Origin: Longispora fulva
GTDB lineage: Bacteria > Actinomycetota > Actinomycetes > Mycobacteriales > Micromonosporaceae
Assembly: GCF_015751905.1 (NCBI RefSeq)
Contig: NZ_JADOUF010000001.1
Coordinates: 4,712,001 to 4,776,000 of the forward strand
DNA: 64,000 bases
Direction: 5' to 3'
Position numbers and translations under genes: made by a program. The notes beneath the pieces were generated by a model. The model was given only the letters and a program-made list of their open reading frames with translations, had not been told where the DNA came from and searched no databases. This document shows positions 24,340 to 33,003 of the stretch, one piece after another; position 1 is the stretch's first letter, and each line of letters opens with the position of its first letter.

Positions 24340-27300
24340 GTGACGGGCAGCGGTCTCCTCGAGGTGCTCGCCCGGCCCGGGCAGGGCTGTCAGGTGCTGT
24401 ACGTCAGCACCCTGCCCGACCTGGCCGCGGCGATCGCGCCGCTGGGCGCGGCCGGGTACACCGTCGGGGTCCGCGACGGCGACACCCCGACCGCCGAGCG
24501 GCGCGTGTTCGCCCGCAGGCCGCCCGACGTCCTGGCCACGACGCCCGAGTCGCTGTACCTGCTGCTCACGTCGCGGGCGCGGGTCGGGCTGACGACGGTG
24601 CGGACCGTGGTCCTGGCAGGGCCGGGGACCGCGCCCGGTCCGGTGTCCGGGGCCGCGCCCGGGGCGGTGTCCGCGACGAAACGCGGTGCGCATCTGGCCC
24701 TGTCCCTGGAACGCCTCGACGTCCTGCTCCCGGCCCCGGTCCGCCGGATCGGCCTTCCGGCGTCACCGCCGGGGCACCGGCCCGAGGTGACGGTCGAGGC
24801 ACCGGTCATCGACATCGCCGGCCGGATCCGCGACCTCACCCGACCCGGGCCGCCGGCGACGTGCGCGGCACCCCACCACAGGGCCGGGGCCGCCCACCCG
24901 AACACCGTCGAGGCCTCGATGGCCACCGTCGTGTTCGTCGCGACCCGCGAGGAGGCCGAACGCCTGGCAGCCCGCCTCAACGAGGACGCCAGGCTCGAGA
25001 ACGCCATGCTCAACGACCCCAGGCTCGTGGGCGCCCTGCCCACCGGGGACCCCGCCCGGGCCCACCACGGCGCGATGGCCCGCGGGCCGCGCGCCCGGGC
25101 CGTCGCGGACCTCCGCGCCGGCCGGCTCGCGATCCTCGTCGCCACCGGCACCCCGGAACTCGGCCTCGCCCCCGGCTCGGTCGACCTCGTCGTGCAGGTG
25201 GGGACCCCACCGACGGTCGAGGGGGCCGCACACCGGCTCGGCCTGGGTTCCCGGGCCGTCCTCCTCCCCCGCGACCCGGCCGACCTCCTGGCGGCCACGG
25301 CCCTCGTGGACCTTCTCGGATCCGGCACGACGACCGGCGAGCCAGCACCGGGCCACCTCGACGTCCTCGCCCAGCAGGTCACCGCCATGGTGGCCATGGA
25401 CGACTGGACCGTCCCGGACCTCGGGGCCCTGATCCGCCGCGCCGCCCCGTTCGCCGGCCTCCCGGCAGGAACACTGCACGCGGTCCTGGACCTCCTCGCC
25501 GGCCAGCACCCGGCCGTGCCGGCCCGCCTCACCTGGGACAGGGACGCCGACACCCTCACCGCCCGGCACGGCGCACACCGACTCGCGGTGCGGGCGGGCC
25601 GCGACCGGACGACGGTCCCCGTCCTGCACGGCGACACCCGGATCGGCGAACTCGACGAGAACCCGACCGCCACCCCCGGCGACGTCCTCCTGCTGGGCTC
25701 GGCCCCCTGGAGAATCGAGGAAACCACCCCGAGACGGGTACTCGTCACCCCCGCACCCGGCCACCCCGCCCACCCTCCGACGTGGTCGGAGCCCGCCCAG
25801 GCCCGTTGCACGGCACTCGGCAGAGCGGTCGGCGCCTACACCAGAACCTTCACCAACGCCCGGTCCGTGTCCGGGCTGACCTCGCAGGCAACCGAGGTTC
25901 TCGCCGCGCACATGGCCGAACGTCGCGCGGCGGGCCCCGTCCCCGACGACCGGACCGTCGTCCTCGAACGGCACCGCGACGACGACGGCTGGCACCTGAC
26001 TCTCCACAGTGTCCTGGGCGGTCGGGTCAACGCGGCCTGGGCGCTGGCCCTGACCGCGCGTCTCCGGGCCCGCCACGCCCTGGACACCCCGGTGACGGCC
26101 ACGGACACCACCGTCGTACTCGACCTGCCCGACATGGTCGACGCCCGGCCCACCGGGGACCTGTTCCTGTTCCGCCCCGACGAGATCGCCTCCGTCGTGT
26201 CGGACGCGATCGGCACGTCGGCGCTGTTCGCCGACCGGTTCCGCGAGTGCGCGGCCCGCGCTCTGCTCCTGCCGGACCCCGACCCCGGGCGGCCCCGGCC
26301 CGCTGGGCACCTCCGGCACCGCGCGGCGGAACTGTGGGCCGCCGTCCGCGACGACCCGGGCTTCCCGATCACCCAGGAGGCCACCGACGAGTGCCTCGCC
26401 CTCCTCGACGTGCCAGCCCTCACCACCCTGATGGCCGACCTGACCGCCGGCCGGGCCCGCCTCCTGGACACGACGACACTCCCCGGCGTCCCCTGCCTCA
26501 CTTCCCGTTCGGGTCCCGACACCCAACCCGGGTCCGGCCGCGACCGACGAGTGGTGGGGCCGCGCGATCCGGCGGGCCGGGCCGTTTCCGGGCGGGCACT
26601 CGCGGCGTTCCTGCCCGGCTGGCAGGGCGTCGGGTCCGGCGCGGTCGGCACCGACGGCCTACTCGAGGCGGTACGCCGACTCCAGGGATGCGTGCTGCCC
26701 GTCGCCGACCTGGAGAGCCGGGTGCTCCCCGCCCGCGTCGACGGCTACACCCCGGCCCTGCTCGACGAGCTGTGCCTCGCCGGGGAGCTGGTGTGGGCCG
26801 GCCACGGCGACGGCCGCGTGGCCCTGTACCTGCCGGAGGACGCCCCGCTTCTCCTGCCCCCGGCCGGCCCGGTGCCGCCCGGTGCCGTGCACGGGGCGAT
26901 CCTGGCCGCCCTGGCCGACCGGGCACTGTTCCTGCCGGCCCTCGTGACGGCGGTCGCGGCACGGGTCACGACGCCCGAACCCGACGACCTCCCCGCGACA
27001 CCCCGACCCGACAGCCTCGCCTCGGCCGTCCAGCGCGCGCTCCTGGACCTGACCTGGGCCGGGCACGTCAGCAACGACACCCTCGCCCCGGTTCGCCGCG
27101 GGGGCCGGACGGTCGCACCGGGGCGGTGGTACCGGCCGGTCCGCGAGACCGACCCCGGCCGGCTGGCCGCGGCACAGGCCGACCTGCTGCTGCACCGTTA
27201 CGGGGTCCTGGCTCCCGCGTCGATCTCAGAACAGGCTCTGCTGGACGCGCACCCGACCGCGCGGCCCGGCCACCACGTCACCTGCCTCGGGGTGAGCCCG

Positions 27301-27666
27301 GGCGTCGCGGCCAGGCCCCACACCTCCGCCGGTCCGGAGGTCACGGCCGGTCCAGAGGCCCCGGCCGGTCCCGGCCCGGTGCAGTACGCACTGCCGGGGG
27401 CGCTCGTCCCGCTGCGGTCCGCGCCGGCCGGGTCGGCGGTCGTGCTCGCGGCGTGCGACCCGGCGAATCCGTTCGGCGTGCTGCTGCCCTGGCCGGACCA
27501 TCCGCATCCGACGGGACCGGAGCGGCGGGCGGGGGCGGTCGTCGTGCTCGTCGGCGGGCGGCTCGTCCTGCACGTGGACCGTGAGGTCCTGCGCTTCACG
27601 GCGGACGCGTCGATGCTGGCGACCGCGAACCGTCTCCTGGGATCTGGGCCCGTGACGGGTGGCTGA
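24340..27666 (+). CDS. Lhr-like helicase paralogue with lost ATPase motifs (pseudo-helicase)
   Basis: 1,108 residues from GTG 24340. Similarity to Lhr helicases is clear: CQVLYVSTLPDLA, PDVLATTPESLYLLLTSR, TKRGAHLALSLERLD (113-127), DVLAQQVTAMVAMDDWTV, RIEETTPRRVLVTPAPG, the C-terminal WAGHVSNDTLAP, and DPANPFGVLLPWP. The protein begins at TGSG, the remnant of Walker A, without the Lys-Thr. The DEIH box before TKRGAH is replaced by a Gly/Pro/Ala stretch. The SAT motif reads LPASPPGH, and QRVGRAGH reads HRLGLGSR. Unwinding is therefore unlikely. The frame is open throughout. Lhr is about 1,500 residues in relatives. Confidence 0.8.
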   Translation: MTGSGLLEVLARPGQGCQVLYVSTLPDLAAAIAPLGAAGYTVGVRDGDTPTAERRVFARRPPDVLATTPESLYLLLTSRARVGLTTVRTVVLAGPGTAPGPVSGAAPGAVSATKRGAHLALSLERLDVLLPAPVRRIGLPASPPGHRPEVTVEAPVIDIAGRIRDLTRPGPPATCAAPHHRAGAAHPNTVEASMATVVFVATREEAERLAARLNEDARLENAMLNDPRLVGALPTGDPARAHHGAMARGPRARAVADLRAGRLAILVATGTPELGLAPGSVDLVVQVGTPPTVEGAAHRLGLGSRAVLLPRDPADLLAATALVDLLGSGTTTGEPAPGHLDVLAQQVTAMVAMDDWTVPDLGALIRRAAPFAGLPAGTLHAVLDLLAGQHPAVPARLTWDRDADTLTARHGAHRLAVRAGRDRTTVPVLHGDTRIGELDENPTATPGDVLLLGSAPWRIEETTPRRVLVTPAPGHPAHPPTWSEPAQARCTALGRAVGAYTRTFTNARSVSGLTSQATEVLAAHMAERRAAGPVPDDRTVVLERHRDDDGWHLTLHSVLGGRVNAAWALALTARLRARHALDTPVTATDTTVVLDLPDMVDARPTGDLFLFRPDEIASVVSDAIGTSALFADRFRECAARALLLPDPDPGRPRPAGHLRHRAAELWAAVRDDPGFPITQEATDECLALLDVPALTTLMADLTAGRARLLDTTTLPGVPCLTSRSGPDTQPGSGRDRRVVGPRDPAGRAVSGRALAAFLPGWQGVGSGAVGTDGLLEAVRRLQGCVLPVADLESRVLPARVDGYTPALLDELCLAGELVWAGHGDGRVALYLPEDAPLLLPPAGPVPPGAVHGAILAALADRALFLPALVTAVAARVTTPEPDDLPATPRPDSLASAVQRALLDLTWAGHVSNDTLAPVRRGGRTVAPGRWYRPVRETDPGRLAAAQADLLLHRYGVLAPASISEQALLDAHPTARPGHHVTCLGVSPGVAARPHTSAGPEVTAGPEAPAGPGPVQYALPGALVPLRSAPAGSAVVLAACDPANPFGVLLPWPDHPHPTGPERRAGAVVVLVGGRLVLHVDREVLRFTADASMLATANRLLGSGPVTGG

Positions 27667-27746
27667 CGCCGGGGCCGAGTGCGCCGACTGCTGCTGATGC
27701 CGGGTTAGTCAGTGTTCGTAATCAAATGAGGTTTTTGGTGTCAGGG

Positions 27747-27775
27747 TTTCACGCTGACGCCTCGCCGACTATGGT
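27747..27775 (+). promoter_or_regulatory. Candidate promoter for the VOC gene
   Basis: TTTCAC (27747-27752) and TATGGT (27770-27775) are 17 bases apart, about 40 bases before the start codon. The 149-base gap from 27667 is less GC-rich than its surroundings and holds no gene. Confidence 0.45.
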
Positions 27776-27815
27776 GTAACCGGTAATCGCTCAACACTGG
27801 TGTCGGAGGAATACG

Positions 27816-28166
27816 ATGATCAAGCTCGGTTCGGTCGTGCTGGACTGTCCCGACCCCGCGGCCCTCGCCGGGTTCTACGCGGAACTGCTGGACTGGAAGG
27901 TCACCGCCACCAGGGACGACTGGGTCACGGTCAGCGACGGCGGCGTCGAACTCTGCTTCCAGCAGGTCGCCGACTTCCGGGCCCCGAGCTGGCCGGACCC
28001 GTCCTCGCCCCAGCAGTCGCACCTCGACCTCACGGTCGCGGACCTCGACGCCGGCGAGGCGAAGGCGCTCGGGCTGGGCGCGCGCCCGCTGGACGCGCCG
28101 AAGGACCGGGGCTGGCGGGTCTACGCGGACCCGGCCGGCCACCCGTTCTGCCTGTGCGCCGAGTAG
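27816..28166 (+). CDS. VOC (glyoxalase/bleomycin-resistance) family protein
   Basis: 116 residues; ATG 27816 follows GGAGGA. LGSVVLDCPDPAALAGFYAELLDW starts the first VOC beta-alpha unit, SHLDLTVADLDAGEAKALGLGA the second, and VYADPAGHPFCLCAE is the usual C-terminal strand. VOC proteins are small metal-binding lyases, dioxygenases or resistance proteins; the substrate cannot be deduced. It converges with an acyltransferase gene only 3 bases away. Confidence 0.9.
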   Translation: MIKLGSVVLDCPDPAALAGFYAELLDWKVTATRDDWVTVSDGGVELCFQQVADFRAPSWPDPSSPQQSHLDLTVADLDAGEAKALGLGARPLDAPKDRGWRVYADPAGHPFCLCAE

Positions 28167-28169
28167 GTC

Positions 28170-29294
28170 CTAGAGGGTCTCCGCCGGGGCCGGCTCCGTC
28201 GTCGGGGCCGGCCGCCGCACCCACCGGCGGCCGAACACCAGGATCACCGGCAGCGTGCACACCAGCGGGCCGAGGATCGCCAGCGGCCGGGCCGCCCACC
28301 ACAGCGCGTCGGGCGGCACCCGGTCGTCGAGTTCCTGGCCGAAGATCCAGCCGATGAACCGCGAGATCGCCATGCCGGTGGTGTGGAACAGGAACAGCGG
28401 CAGGGCGAAGCGGCTCATCACCTCGGTGAACCAGGTCCAGCGTCGCCGTTCGAGCAGGACCTCCATCGTCGGGCGGGCGACCTCGACCACCCCGACCTGG
28501 AAGAGCAGCAACGCGACGATGACGAAGGTCGGCGGGGCCATGTTCGACCACTTGTCGCCGGGAACCCCGACCATCGAGCCGGGGTAGAGGCCGGAGAACA
28601 CCATGCCGACCAGGCCGAACAGCCCGATCCACAGCAGCGACCAGTCGATCCTGCGCGGGGCGTCGACCACCTGGCGGTAGAAGAATCCCGCCTGGTGGGC
28701 CAGGCCCCACACGATGACCAGGTTGGCCCAGCCGGCCCACTCGAAGTGGTACCGGAAGCGCAGGATGTCCATGCACATCGCCAGGCCGCCGAGCCAGACC
28801 AGGACCAGCACCCCGAACCGGCGGTGCAGCCACAGCGCGACGGGCAGCAGCACGATCAGCATCAGGTAGACGGCGAGGAACCACAGCGGGCTGACCACCA
28901 GCTTGACGGCCTGCATGATCCATTTGAGGCCGTACGCGCCCTCCAGGGCCCAGCCGAGGGCCACCCAGGTGACCAGCAGCGCCAGGGCCGGGATCGCCAG
29001 CTGTTTCACGCGCTTCCAGACAAAGCCCCCCAGACCCTCGCCCCTGGTCCGGGCGCGGAGCCAGGACTTCAGGTGGACGTACCCCCCGATGTAAAAGAAA
29101 AGGGGCATCACCTGGAGCAGCCAGGTGAAGATCCACAGGCCGGTGGTGAAGCGCAGCGGGCTCGTCGCGTGCGGCCCGTCCACCCGCCACCGGATGATCG
29201 TGAACGCCCAATGCCAGACAACGACGACGATCAGGCTGAAGCCCCGGAGGAAATCGACGTAACGGTTGCGTTCCACGGGGGTGTCAGTCGCCAC
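28170..29294 (-). CDS. Acyltransferase 3 family membrane protein
   Basis: 374 residues from GTG 29294, with GTGAGG five bases upstream. VERNRYVDFLRGFSLIVVVVWHW at the N-terminus is the acyltransferase-3 opening (Arg-Tyr-x-Asp-x-x-Arg), followed by about ten membrane helices and FFYIGGYVHLKSWL. Such enzymes O-acylate cell-surface glycans, lipids or secondary metabolites; the acceptor is unknown. The gene is divergent from the CPBP protease gene, 46 bases apart, and stands alone. Confidence 0.9.
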   Translation of the reverse strand: MATDTPVERNRYVDFLRGFSLIVVVVWHWAFTIIRWRVDGPHATSPLRFTTGLWIFTWLLQVMPLFFYIGGYVHLKSWLRARTRGEGLGGFVWKRVKQLAIPALALLVTWVALGWALEGAYGLKWIMQAVKLVVSPLWFLAVYLMLIVLLPVALWLHRRFGVLVLVWLGGLAMCMDILRFRYHFEWAGWANLVIVWGLAHQAGFFYRQVVDAPRRIDWSLLWIGLFGLVGMVFSGLYPGSMVGVPGDKWSNMAPPTFVIVALLLFQVGVVEVARPTMEVLLERRRWTWFTEVMSRFALPLFLFHTTGMAISRFIGWIFGQELDDRVPPDALWWAARPLAILGPLVCTLPVILVFGRRWVRRPAPTTEPAPAETL

Positions 29295-29340
29295 TGATAC
29301 CTCACTTTCGCCTGGCCGGCGGGGTAGTGTGCCCCTCAGT

Positions 29341-30081
29341 ATGGACCTTCTTGTACGTGTAGAGGCGCCCCTCACATCCCCGTCCCGCCCCCGGCTGCAG
29401 GCCGCGCTCGCGGGAAGTGTCGCGCTGCTCGCCGGCACCGCCGTCATGGTCAGCATGACCCTGCCCTCGTGGGCGTACCCGCTGTGGAACACTGCCATGG
29501 CCCTGGTCCTGCTCGGCGGCGCGCTCGCTGTAGGCCTGACTCCGGCCCGGCTCGGCATCACCGTCAAAAGGCGCACCGTGATCGTCGCGACCATCGGCGT
29601 CCTCGCCGTCGTCGCGGTCTACGCGATCGGCCTCGCCCTCCCCGCCACCCGCGCGGCCTTCCACGACAACCGGGCCGCCGGCCTGGGCGTCGGCGGTCTG
29701 GCCTGGGCGATGCTGGTCCGGGTCCCGTTCGGCACGGTGCTGATCGAGGAGCTGGCCTTCCGAGGGGTCCTGCCGGCCCTGATGGGCGCCGACGGCCAGA
29801 CCTGGCGCTGGCAACCGGTGCTCGGCGCGAGCGCGCTGTTCGGGCTGTGGCACTTCTTCCCCGCCCTGCACCTGGCCCAGCACAACCAGGCCGTGCACGC
29901 CCTGCTCGGCTCGTCCGGCACCGTGATCGCCCCGCTGGTGGCGATGCTCGCCGCGATGGGCGCCGGCGTGTTCCTGTCCGCTTGGCGACACGCGGGCCGG
30001 GGTTTACTCGCCCCGTTCCTGTTCCATACCGCGACGAATGCCGGCGGATACATGCTCGCGTGGATTCTGCTGCCCTCGTAG
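29341..30081 (+). CDS. CPBP-family intramembrane metalloprotease
   Basis: 246 residues, nearly all hydrophobic. The conserved motifs of the CPBP (Abi/CAAX) family are complete: EELAFRG with E136, E137 and R141; GLWHFFPALH with H171; and LFHTATNAGG with H229 and N233. The family includes eukaryotic Rce1 and bacteriocin-immunity proteases. There is no clear Shine-Dalgarno before ATG 29341; TAGTGT ends about 10 bases upstream, so the leader may be very short. It precedes the DUF4178 operon by about 60 bases in the same direction and could be its first gene. Confidence 0.88.
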   Translation: MDLLVRVEAPLTSPSRPRLQAALAGSVALLAGTAVMVSMTLPSWAYPLWNTAMALVLLGGALAVGLTPARLGITVKRRTVIVATIGVLAVVAVYAIGLALPATRAAFHDNRAAGLGVGGLAWAMLVRVPFGTVLIEELAFRGVLPALMGADGQTWRWQPVLGASALFGLWHFFPALHLAQHNQAVHALLGSSGTVIAPLVAMLAAMGAGVFLSAWRHAGRGLLAPFLFHTATNAGGYMLAWILLPS

Positions 30082-30142
30082 CGGTCGCCCCCTCCTGGTA
30101 GGTTGTCGTGCCACACCACTCACACATTCAGCAGGAGACCCG

Positions 30143-30775
30143 GTGAACTCCCTGGTCATCGCAGTACTGCTCGCCGTCGTCGCCGCGCTACTGATCGTCG
30201 TGGTCGTGGTGGTGCTGGCCGCCCGTCGGGCCGCGCGTGCGCACCAGGCAGCCGACGCCGCGACCCTGGCCCGGGCGGCGGCCGTCGACCCCCTCGCCGA
30301 CCTCGGAGCGGACGCCGCACTGGGCGACCCGCGCCGGCTCGGCCCGGGCGACACGGTGGAGATCCGCGGCCACGCGTACGTGGTGCGCGGCTCCCTGCAC
30401 ATCACCGAGGGCTCCTGGTCGTGGAAGGAACACCTGCTCGGCGACGCCGAGACCAGTGACCTGTGGCTGTCCGTCGAGGAGGACCCGGACCTGATCGTCG
30501 TCCTGTGGACCGACGTGCGGGGCGCGACCGTCACGCCCGGCCCGGCCACGGTGGACCTCGACGGCCGGCGCTACGCCTCGGACGAGTCCGGCACGGCCCG
30601 CTACACCGGCGTCGGCACCACCGGGCTCGACCCGGCCGGCACCCTCGCCTACCACGACTACAAGGCCGGGGACGCCCGGCTGTCCTTCGAGCGGTACGGC
30701 ACGTCCGGCACGTGGGAGGTCGCCCGGGGCGAGAAGCTGCACCGGCACGAGCTGCGGGTGTTCCCCCGGTCATGA
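30143..30775 (+). CDS. DUF4178 domain membrane protein
   Basis: 210 residues from GTG 30143 (AGGAG upstream). One N-terminal membrane helix (residues 3-25), then a short helix and the DUF4178 beta domain: GDTVEIRGHAYVVRGSLHITEGSWSWKEHLLG and FERYGTSGTWEVARGEKL. The fold probably lies on the cytosolic side. It opens a run of six tightly packed genes ending in a spermidine-synthase-like gene. DUF4178 genes are known to cluster with DUF350, polyamine-like and PspA genes; the biochemical role is not known. The stop shares ATGA with the next start. Confidence 0.88.
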   Translation: MNSLVIAVLLAVVAALLIVVVVVVLAARRAARAHQAADAATLARAAAVDPLADLGADAALGDPRRLGPGDTVEIRGHAYVVRGSLHITEGSWSWKEHLLGDAETSDLWLSVEEDPDLIVVLWTDVRGATVTPGPATVDLDGRRYASDESGTARYTGVGTTGLDPAGTLAYHDYKAGDARLSFERYGTSGTWEVARGEKLHRHELRVFPRS

Positions 30776-31254
30776 TCACGACGATTCCGGTGCCCTACGT
30801 GGACACCAACGCCGCCGCCCTGTCCTTCACCCTCGGCGGCCCGCTGCTGCCGGCCCTGGACACGCTGTACCTCGAGGTGCCCGACGCCCGGCTCGAGCTG
30901 CGGCTGCTCGGCGCCTCGCACCAGGCGATCCTGGACACCCCGGCCGGCCGGCTGATCGAGACCGTGGCCTGCCTGCCCGACCGGACCGAGCCGCTGCCGG
31001 ACGAGTGGGAGGACGCCGGGTACAGCTTCCGCTCCGAGATCCGGGTCCTCGACCCGTGGCGGCTGCGGCACCTGCGCACCAAGCTGGGCTCCACCCGCAG
31101 CGCCCTGGTCGGCATGTTCCCCGGCTCGCCCGACGCGCTGACCGCCCTGTTCGCCACCGCCACCGCCGACGGCGTCCGCTGGCGCACCTGGCACTCCTAC
31201 CCGCAGACCGGCGAGCTGGCCGTGACGTCCACGACGGTGAAGGTGACCCGATGA
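30772..31254 (+). CDS. DUF2617 family protein
   Basis: 160 residues; ATG 30772 overlaps the DUF4178 stop. Soluble, with no signal peptide. LELRLLGASHQAIL, ETVACLPDRTEPLPDEW and GYSFRSEIRVLDP fit DUF2617, a family of unknown function. The C-terminus WRTWHSYPQTGELAVTSTTVKV is a beta strand pattern. The 4-base overlaps on both sides imply coupled translation with DUF4178 and DUF4247. Confidence 0.8.
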   Translation: MITTIPVPYVDTNAAALSFTLGGPLLPALDTLYLEVPDARLELRLLGASHQAILDTPAGRLIETVACLPDRTEPLPDEWEDAGYSFRSEIRVLDPWRLRHLRTKLGSTRSALVGMFPGSPDALTALFATATADGVRWRTWHSYPQTGELAVTSTTVKVTR

Positions 31255-31673
31255 GGAAGTGGTACATCGTCGCGGGCATCGCCGCCGTCGTCGGGGCCCT
31301 GCTCGGCGGGATCGCCCTGTTCGGCGGCTCCGCCTCGCCCCGGGGGTACGTGGCCAGGTCGTTCAGCCGCTCCACCGCCGACGACCTGGACAGCGCCCAG
31401 GCCTACCGTTCGACGAAGGCCCCCAGCGCCGTGGCCGCGATGATCCGGGGCAAGTGGAAGCCGGCGGAGGAGTTCGCCGACGCCAGCGGCTACTACCTGC
31501 GGTACTCCGACGACGTGGTCGCCGTCTTCCCCAACGGCACGGGCAGCCTGATCCGGGTCGAGGACTCCGACCGGGCCTACCGGCGCTACCACTCCCACGT
31601 CGGCGGCTACTGGGGATTCACCACCGGTCAGGGCGAGGCCGGCCGCGGTGGCGGTCCCGGCAGCGGCAAATGA
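31251..31673 (+). CDS. DUF4247 family membrane-anchored protein
   Basis: 140 residues. An N-terminal hydrophobic segment (4-26) is a signal anchor, and the rest would be outside the membrane. YYLRYSDDVVAVFPNGTGSLIRVED followed by YRRYHSHVGGYWG is the DUF4247 core; the tail is Gly-rich. ATG 31251 shares ATGA with the DUF2617 stop. Function unknown; in the same operon as DUF350 and SpeE-like genes. Confidence 0.82.
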   Translation: MRKWYIVAGIAAVVGALLGGIALFGGSASPRGYVARSFSRSTADDLDSAQAYRSTKAPSAVAAMIRGKWKPAEEFADASGYYLRYSDDVVAVFPNGTGSLIRVEDSDRAYRRYHSHVGGYWGFTTGQGEAGRGGGPGSGK

Positions 31674-31684
31674 AGGGACTTCCC

Positions 31685-32098
31685 ATGCTCACAGACCTCC
31701 TGGCGACGCTCGCGTACAGCGGCGTCGGCATCGCCCTGATGGCCGTCGGCTACGTGCTGGTGGACATCGCCACCCCCGGCAAGCTCCGCGACCTGATCTG
31801 GGTGGACCGCAACCGCAACGCCGCCCTACTGCTGTCCTCCGGCCTGGTCGGCGTCGGCATGATCGTCGTGGTGGCCATCGTGAACAGCAACGACGACTTC
31901 GCCAAGGGCATCGTCGACACCGGCGTGTACGGCCTCCTCGGCCTCATCGTGATGGCCGTGTCCTTCGTCATCCTCGACCTGGCCACCCCGGGCAAGCTCG
32001 GCGACCTGCTGTGCGACCCGGAGCCGCACCCGGCGGTCTGGGTGTCCGTCGCCGCACACCTGACCTCCGGCGCGATCATCGCCGCCGCGATCTCCTAG
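31685..32098 (+). CDS. DUF350 (YjfL-like) membrane protein
   Basis: 137 residues from ATG 31685 (AAGGGA seven bases upstream); ATG 31670, overlapping the previous stop, would add five residues. Four membrane helices form two similar halves, each ending in DIATPGKLRDLIW or DLATPGKLGDLLC, the duplicated unit of DUF350. E. coli YjfL belongs to this family and is encoded with a PspA-like protein (YjfJ) and an ATP-grasp ligase (YjfC). Here PspA is encoded on the opposite strand 4 kb away and no ligase is present. Confidence 0.88.
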   Translation: MLTDLLATLAYSGVGIALMAVGYVLVDIATPGKLRDLIWVDRNRNAALLLSSGLVGVGMIVVVAIVNSNDDFAKGIVDTGVYGLLGLIVMAVSFVILDLATPGKLGDLLCDPEPHPAVWVSVAAHLTSGAIIAAAIS

Positions 32099-32100
32099 GG

Positions 32101-33003
32101 ATGGCGGCGAACAAGGCCGCGCGCGGGGCGGCCAAGCCCGTCCGGCACGGCCTCCGGGCGCTGCTCTGCGGCGGCGGTCTCGCGGGCGTGGCCCTGCTCC
32201 TCGGCGTCGTGCTGCTGGTGCCCGGTTCGGGCCCGGAGGGCAGCACGCCCTCCGAGCAGGGTGCCCAGTTCGACGCGGAGGGCAGCGCGGCCCTGGTCGC
32301 GGAGCTGGCGAAGGCCCGCGCGGCCCAGGGCGTCTGCTACGGCTACGAGCTGTCCTTCAACGGCGGCCGGAAGCAGGTCGGGTCCAACCTGGGCGTCGAC
32401 AAGCCGGTGACCGGCGATCCGACCGCGTGCCCGAAGTGGGTGCGGCTGTCGGTGACCGCCGTGTGGACCTCCGACTCCAGCGAATCCGAGGACTCCGGGT
32501 CCTACACCCTGACCGGCAGTCCCGGGCTGACCCTGCCCACCCGGCAGGAGCTGGAGGACGCCGGCCTGACCACCGCCGCGGTGATCGACGCCCCCGCCGA
32601 GGCGACCGCCGCCGCCATGATCGGCATGCCGCTGCTGATGGCCCAGCACGGCCTGCCGGTCGTCCCGGCCACCGGCGGACCGGTGGACACGGCGAGCCCC
32701 GAGCCGCTGACCACCGCCGGCTCGGACTTCCTCCGGGAGAACTCCGGCCAGCTCGTCGCCGCCGCGACCCTGCTCGCCGGGGCGCTGGGCGTGTTCGGCT
32801 ACGGCCTGTTCGGCCAGCTCCTGCCGGCCCGGCGACGGCGCCGCACGGAGGACAGACTGGCGGCGGAGCAGATGGCCTCGGCCATGGCGCGCCGCGCCGC
32901 GAACACCCGGCAGGGACCCCCCGGCACGCCGCCCGCCACCGGCCCCGGAACGCCCCCCACCGGCCCGCAGCTCCCACCGACCGGACGGCCCGACCTGCCG
33001 TGA
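32101..33003 (+). CDS. Unknown two-helix membrane protein
   Basis: 300 residues, two bases after the DUF350 stop. A basic N-terminal tail leads into a membrane helix (about 21-41), an extracellular-type domain of about 190 residues with two cysteines (CYGYELSFNGGRKQ, DPTACPKWVRLSV), a second helix (about 221-246), then a basic and Pro/Gly/Thr-rich cytosolic tail. I recognise no family. Gene order and the overlapping stop place it in the DUF4178-SpeE operon, so it probably belongs to the same membrane complex. Confidence 0.82.
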   Translation: MAANKAARGAAKPVRHGLRALLCGGGLAGVALLLGVVLLVPGSGPEGSTPSEQGAQFDAEGSAALVAELAKARAAQGVCYGYELSFNGGRKQVGSNLGVDKPVTGDPTACPKWVRLSVTAVWTSDSSESEDSGSYTLTGSPGLTLPTRQELEDAGLTTAAVIDAPAEATAAAMIGMPLLMAQHGLPVVPATGGPVDTASPEPLTTAGSDFLRENSGQLVAAATLLAGALGVFGYGLFGQLLPARRRRRTEDRLAAEQMASAMARRAANTRQGPPGTPPATGPGTPPTGPQLPPTGRPDLP

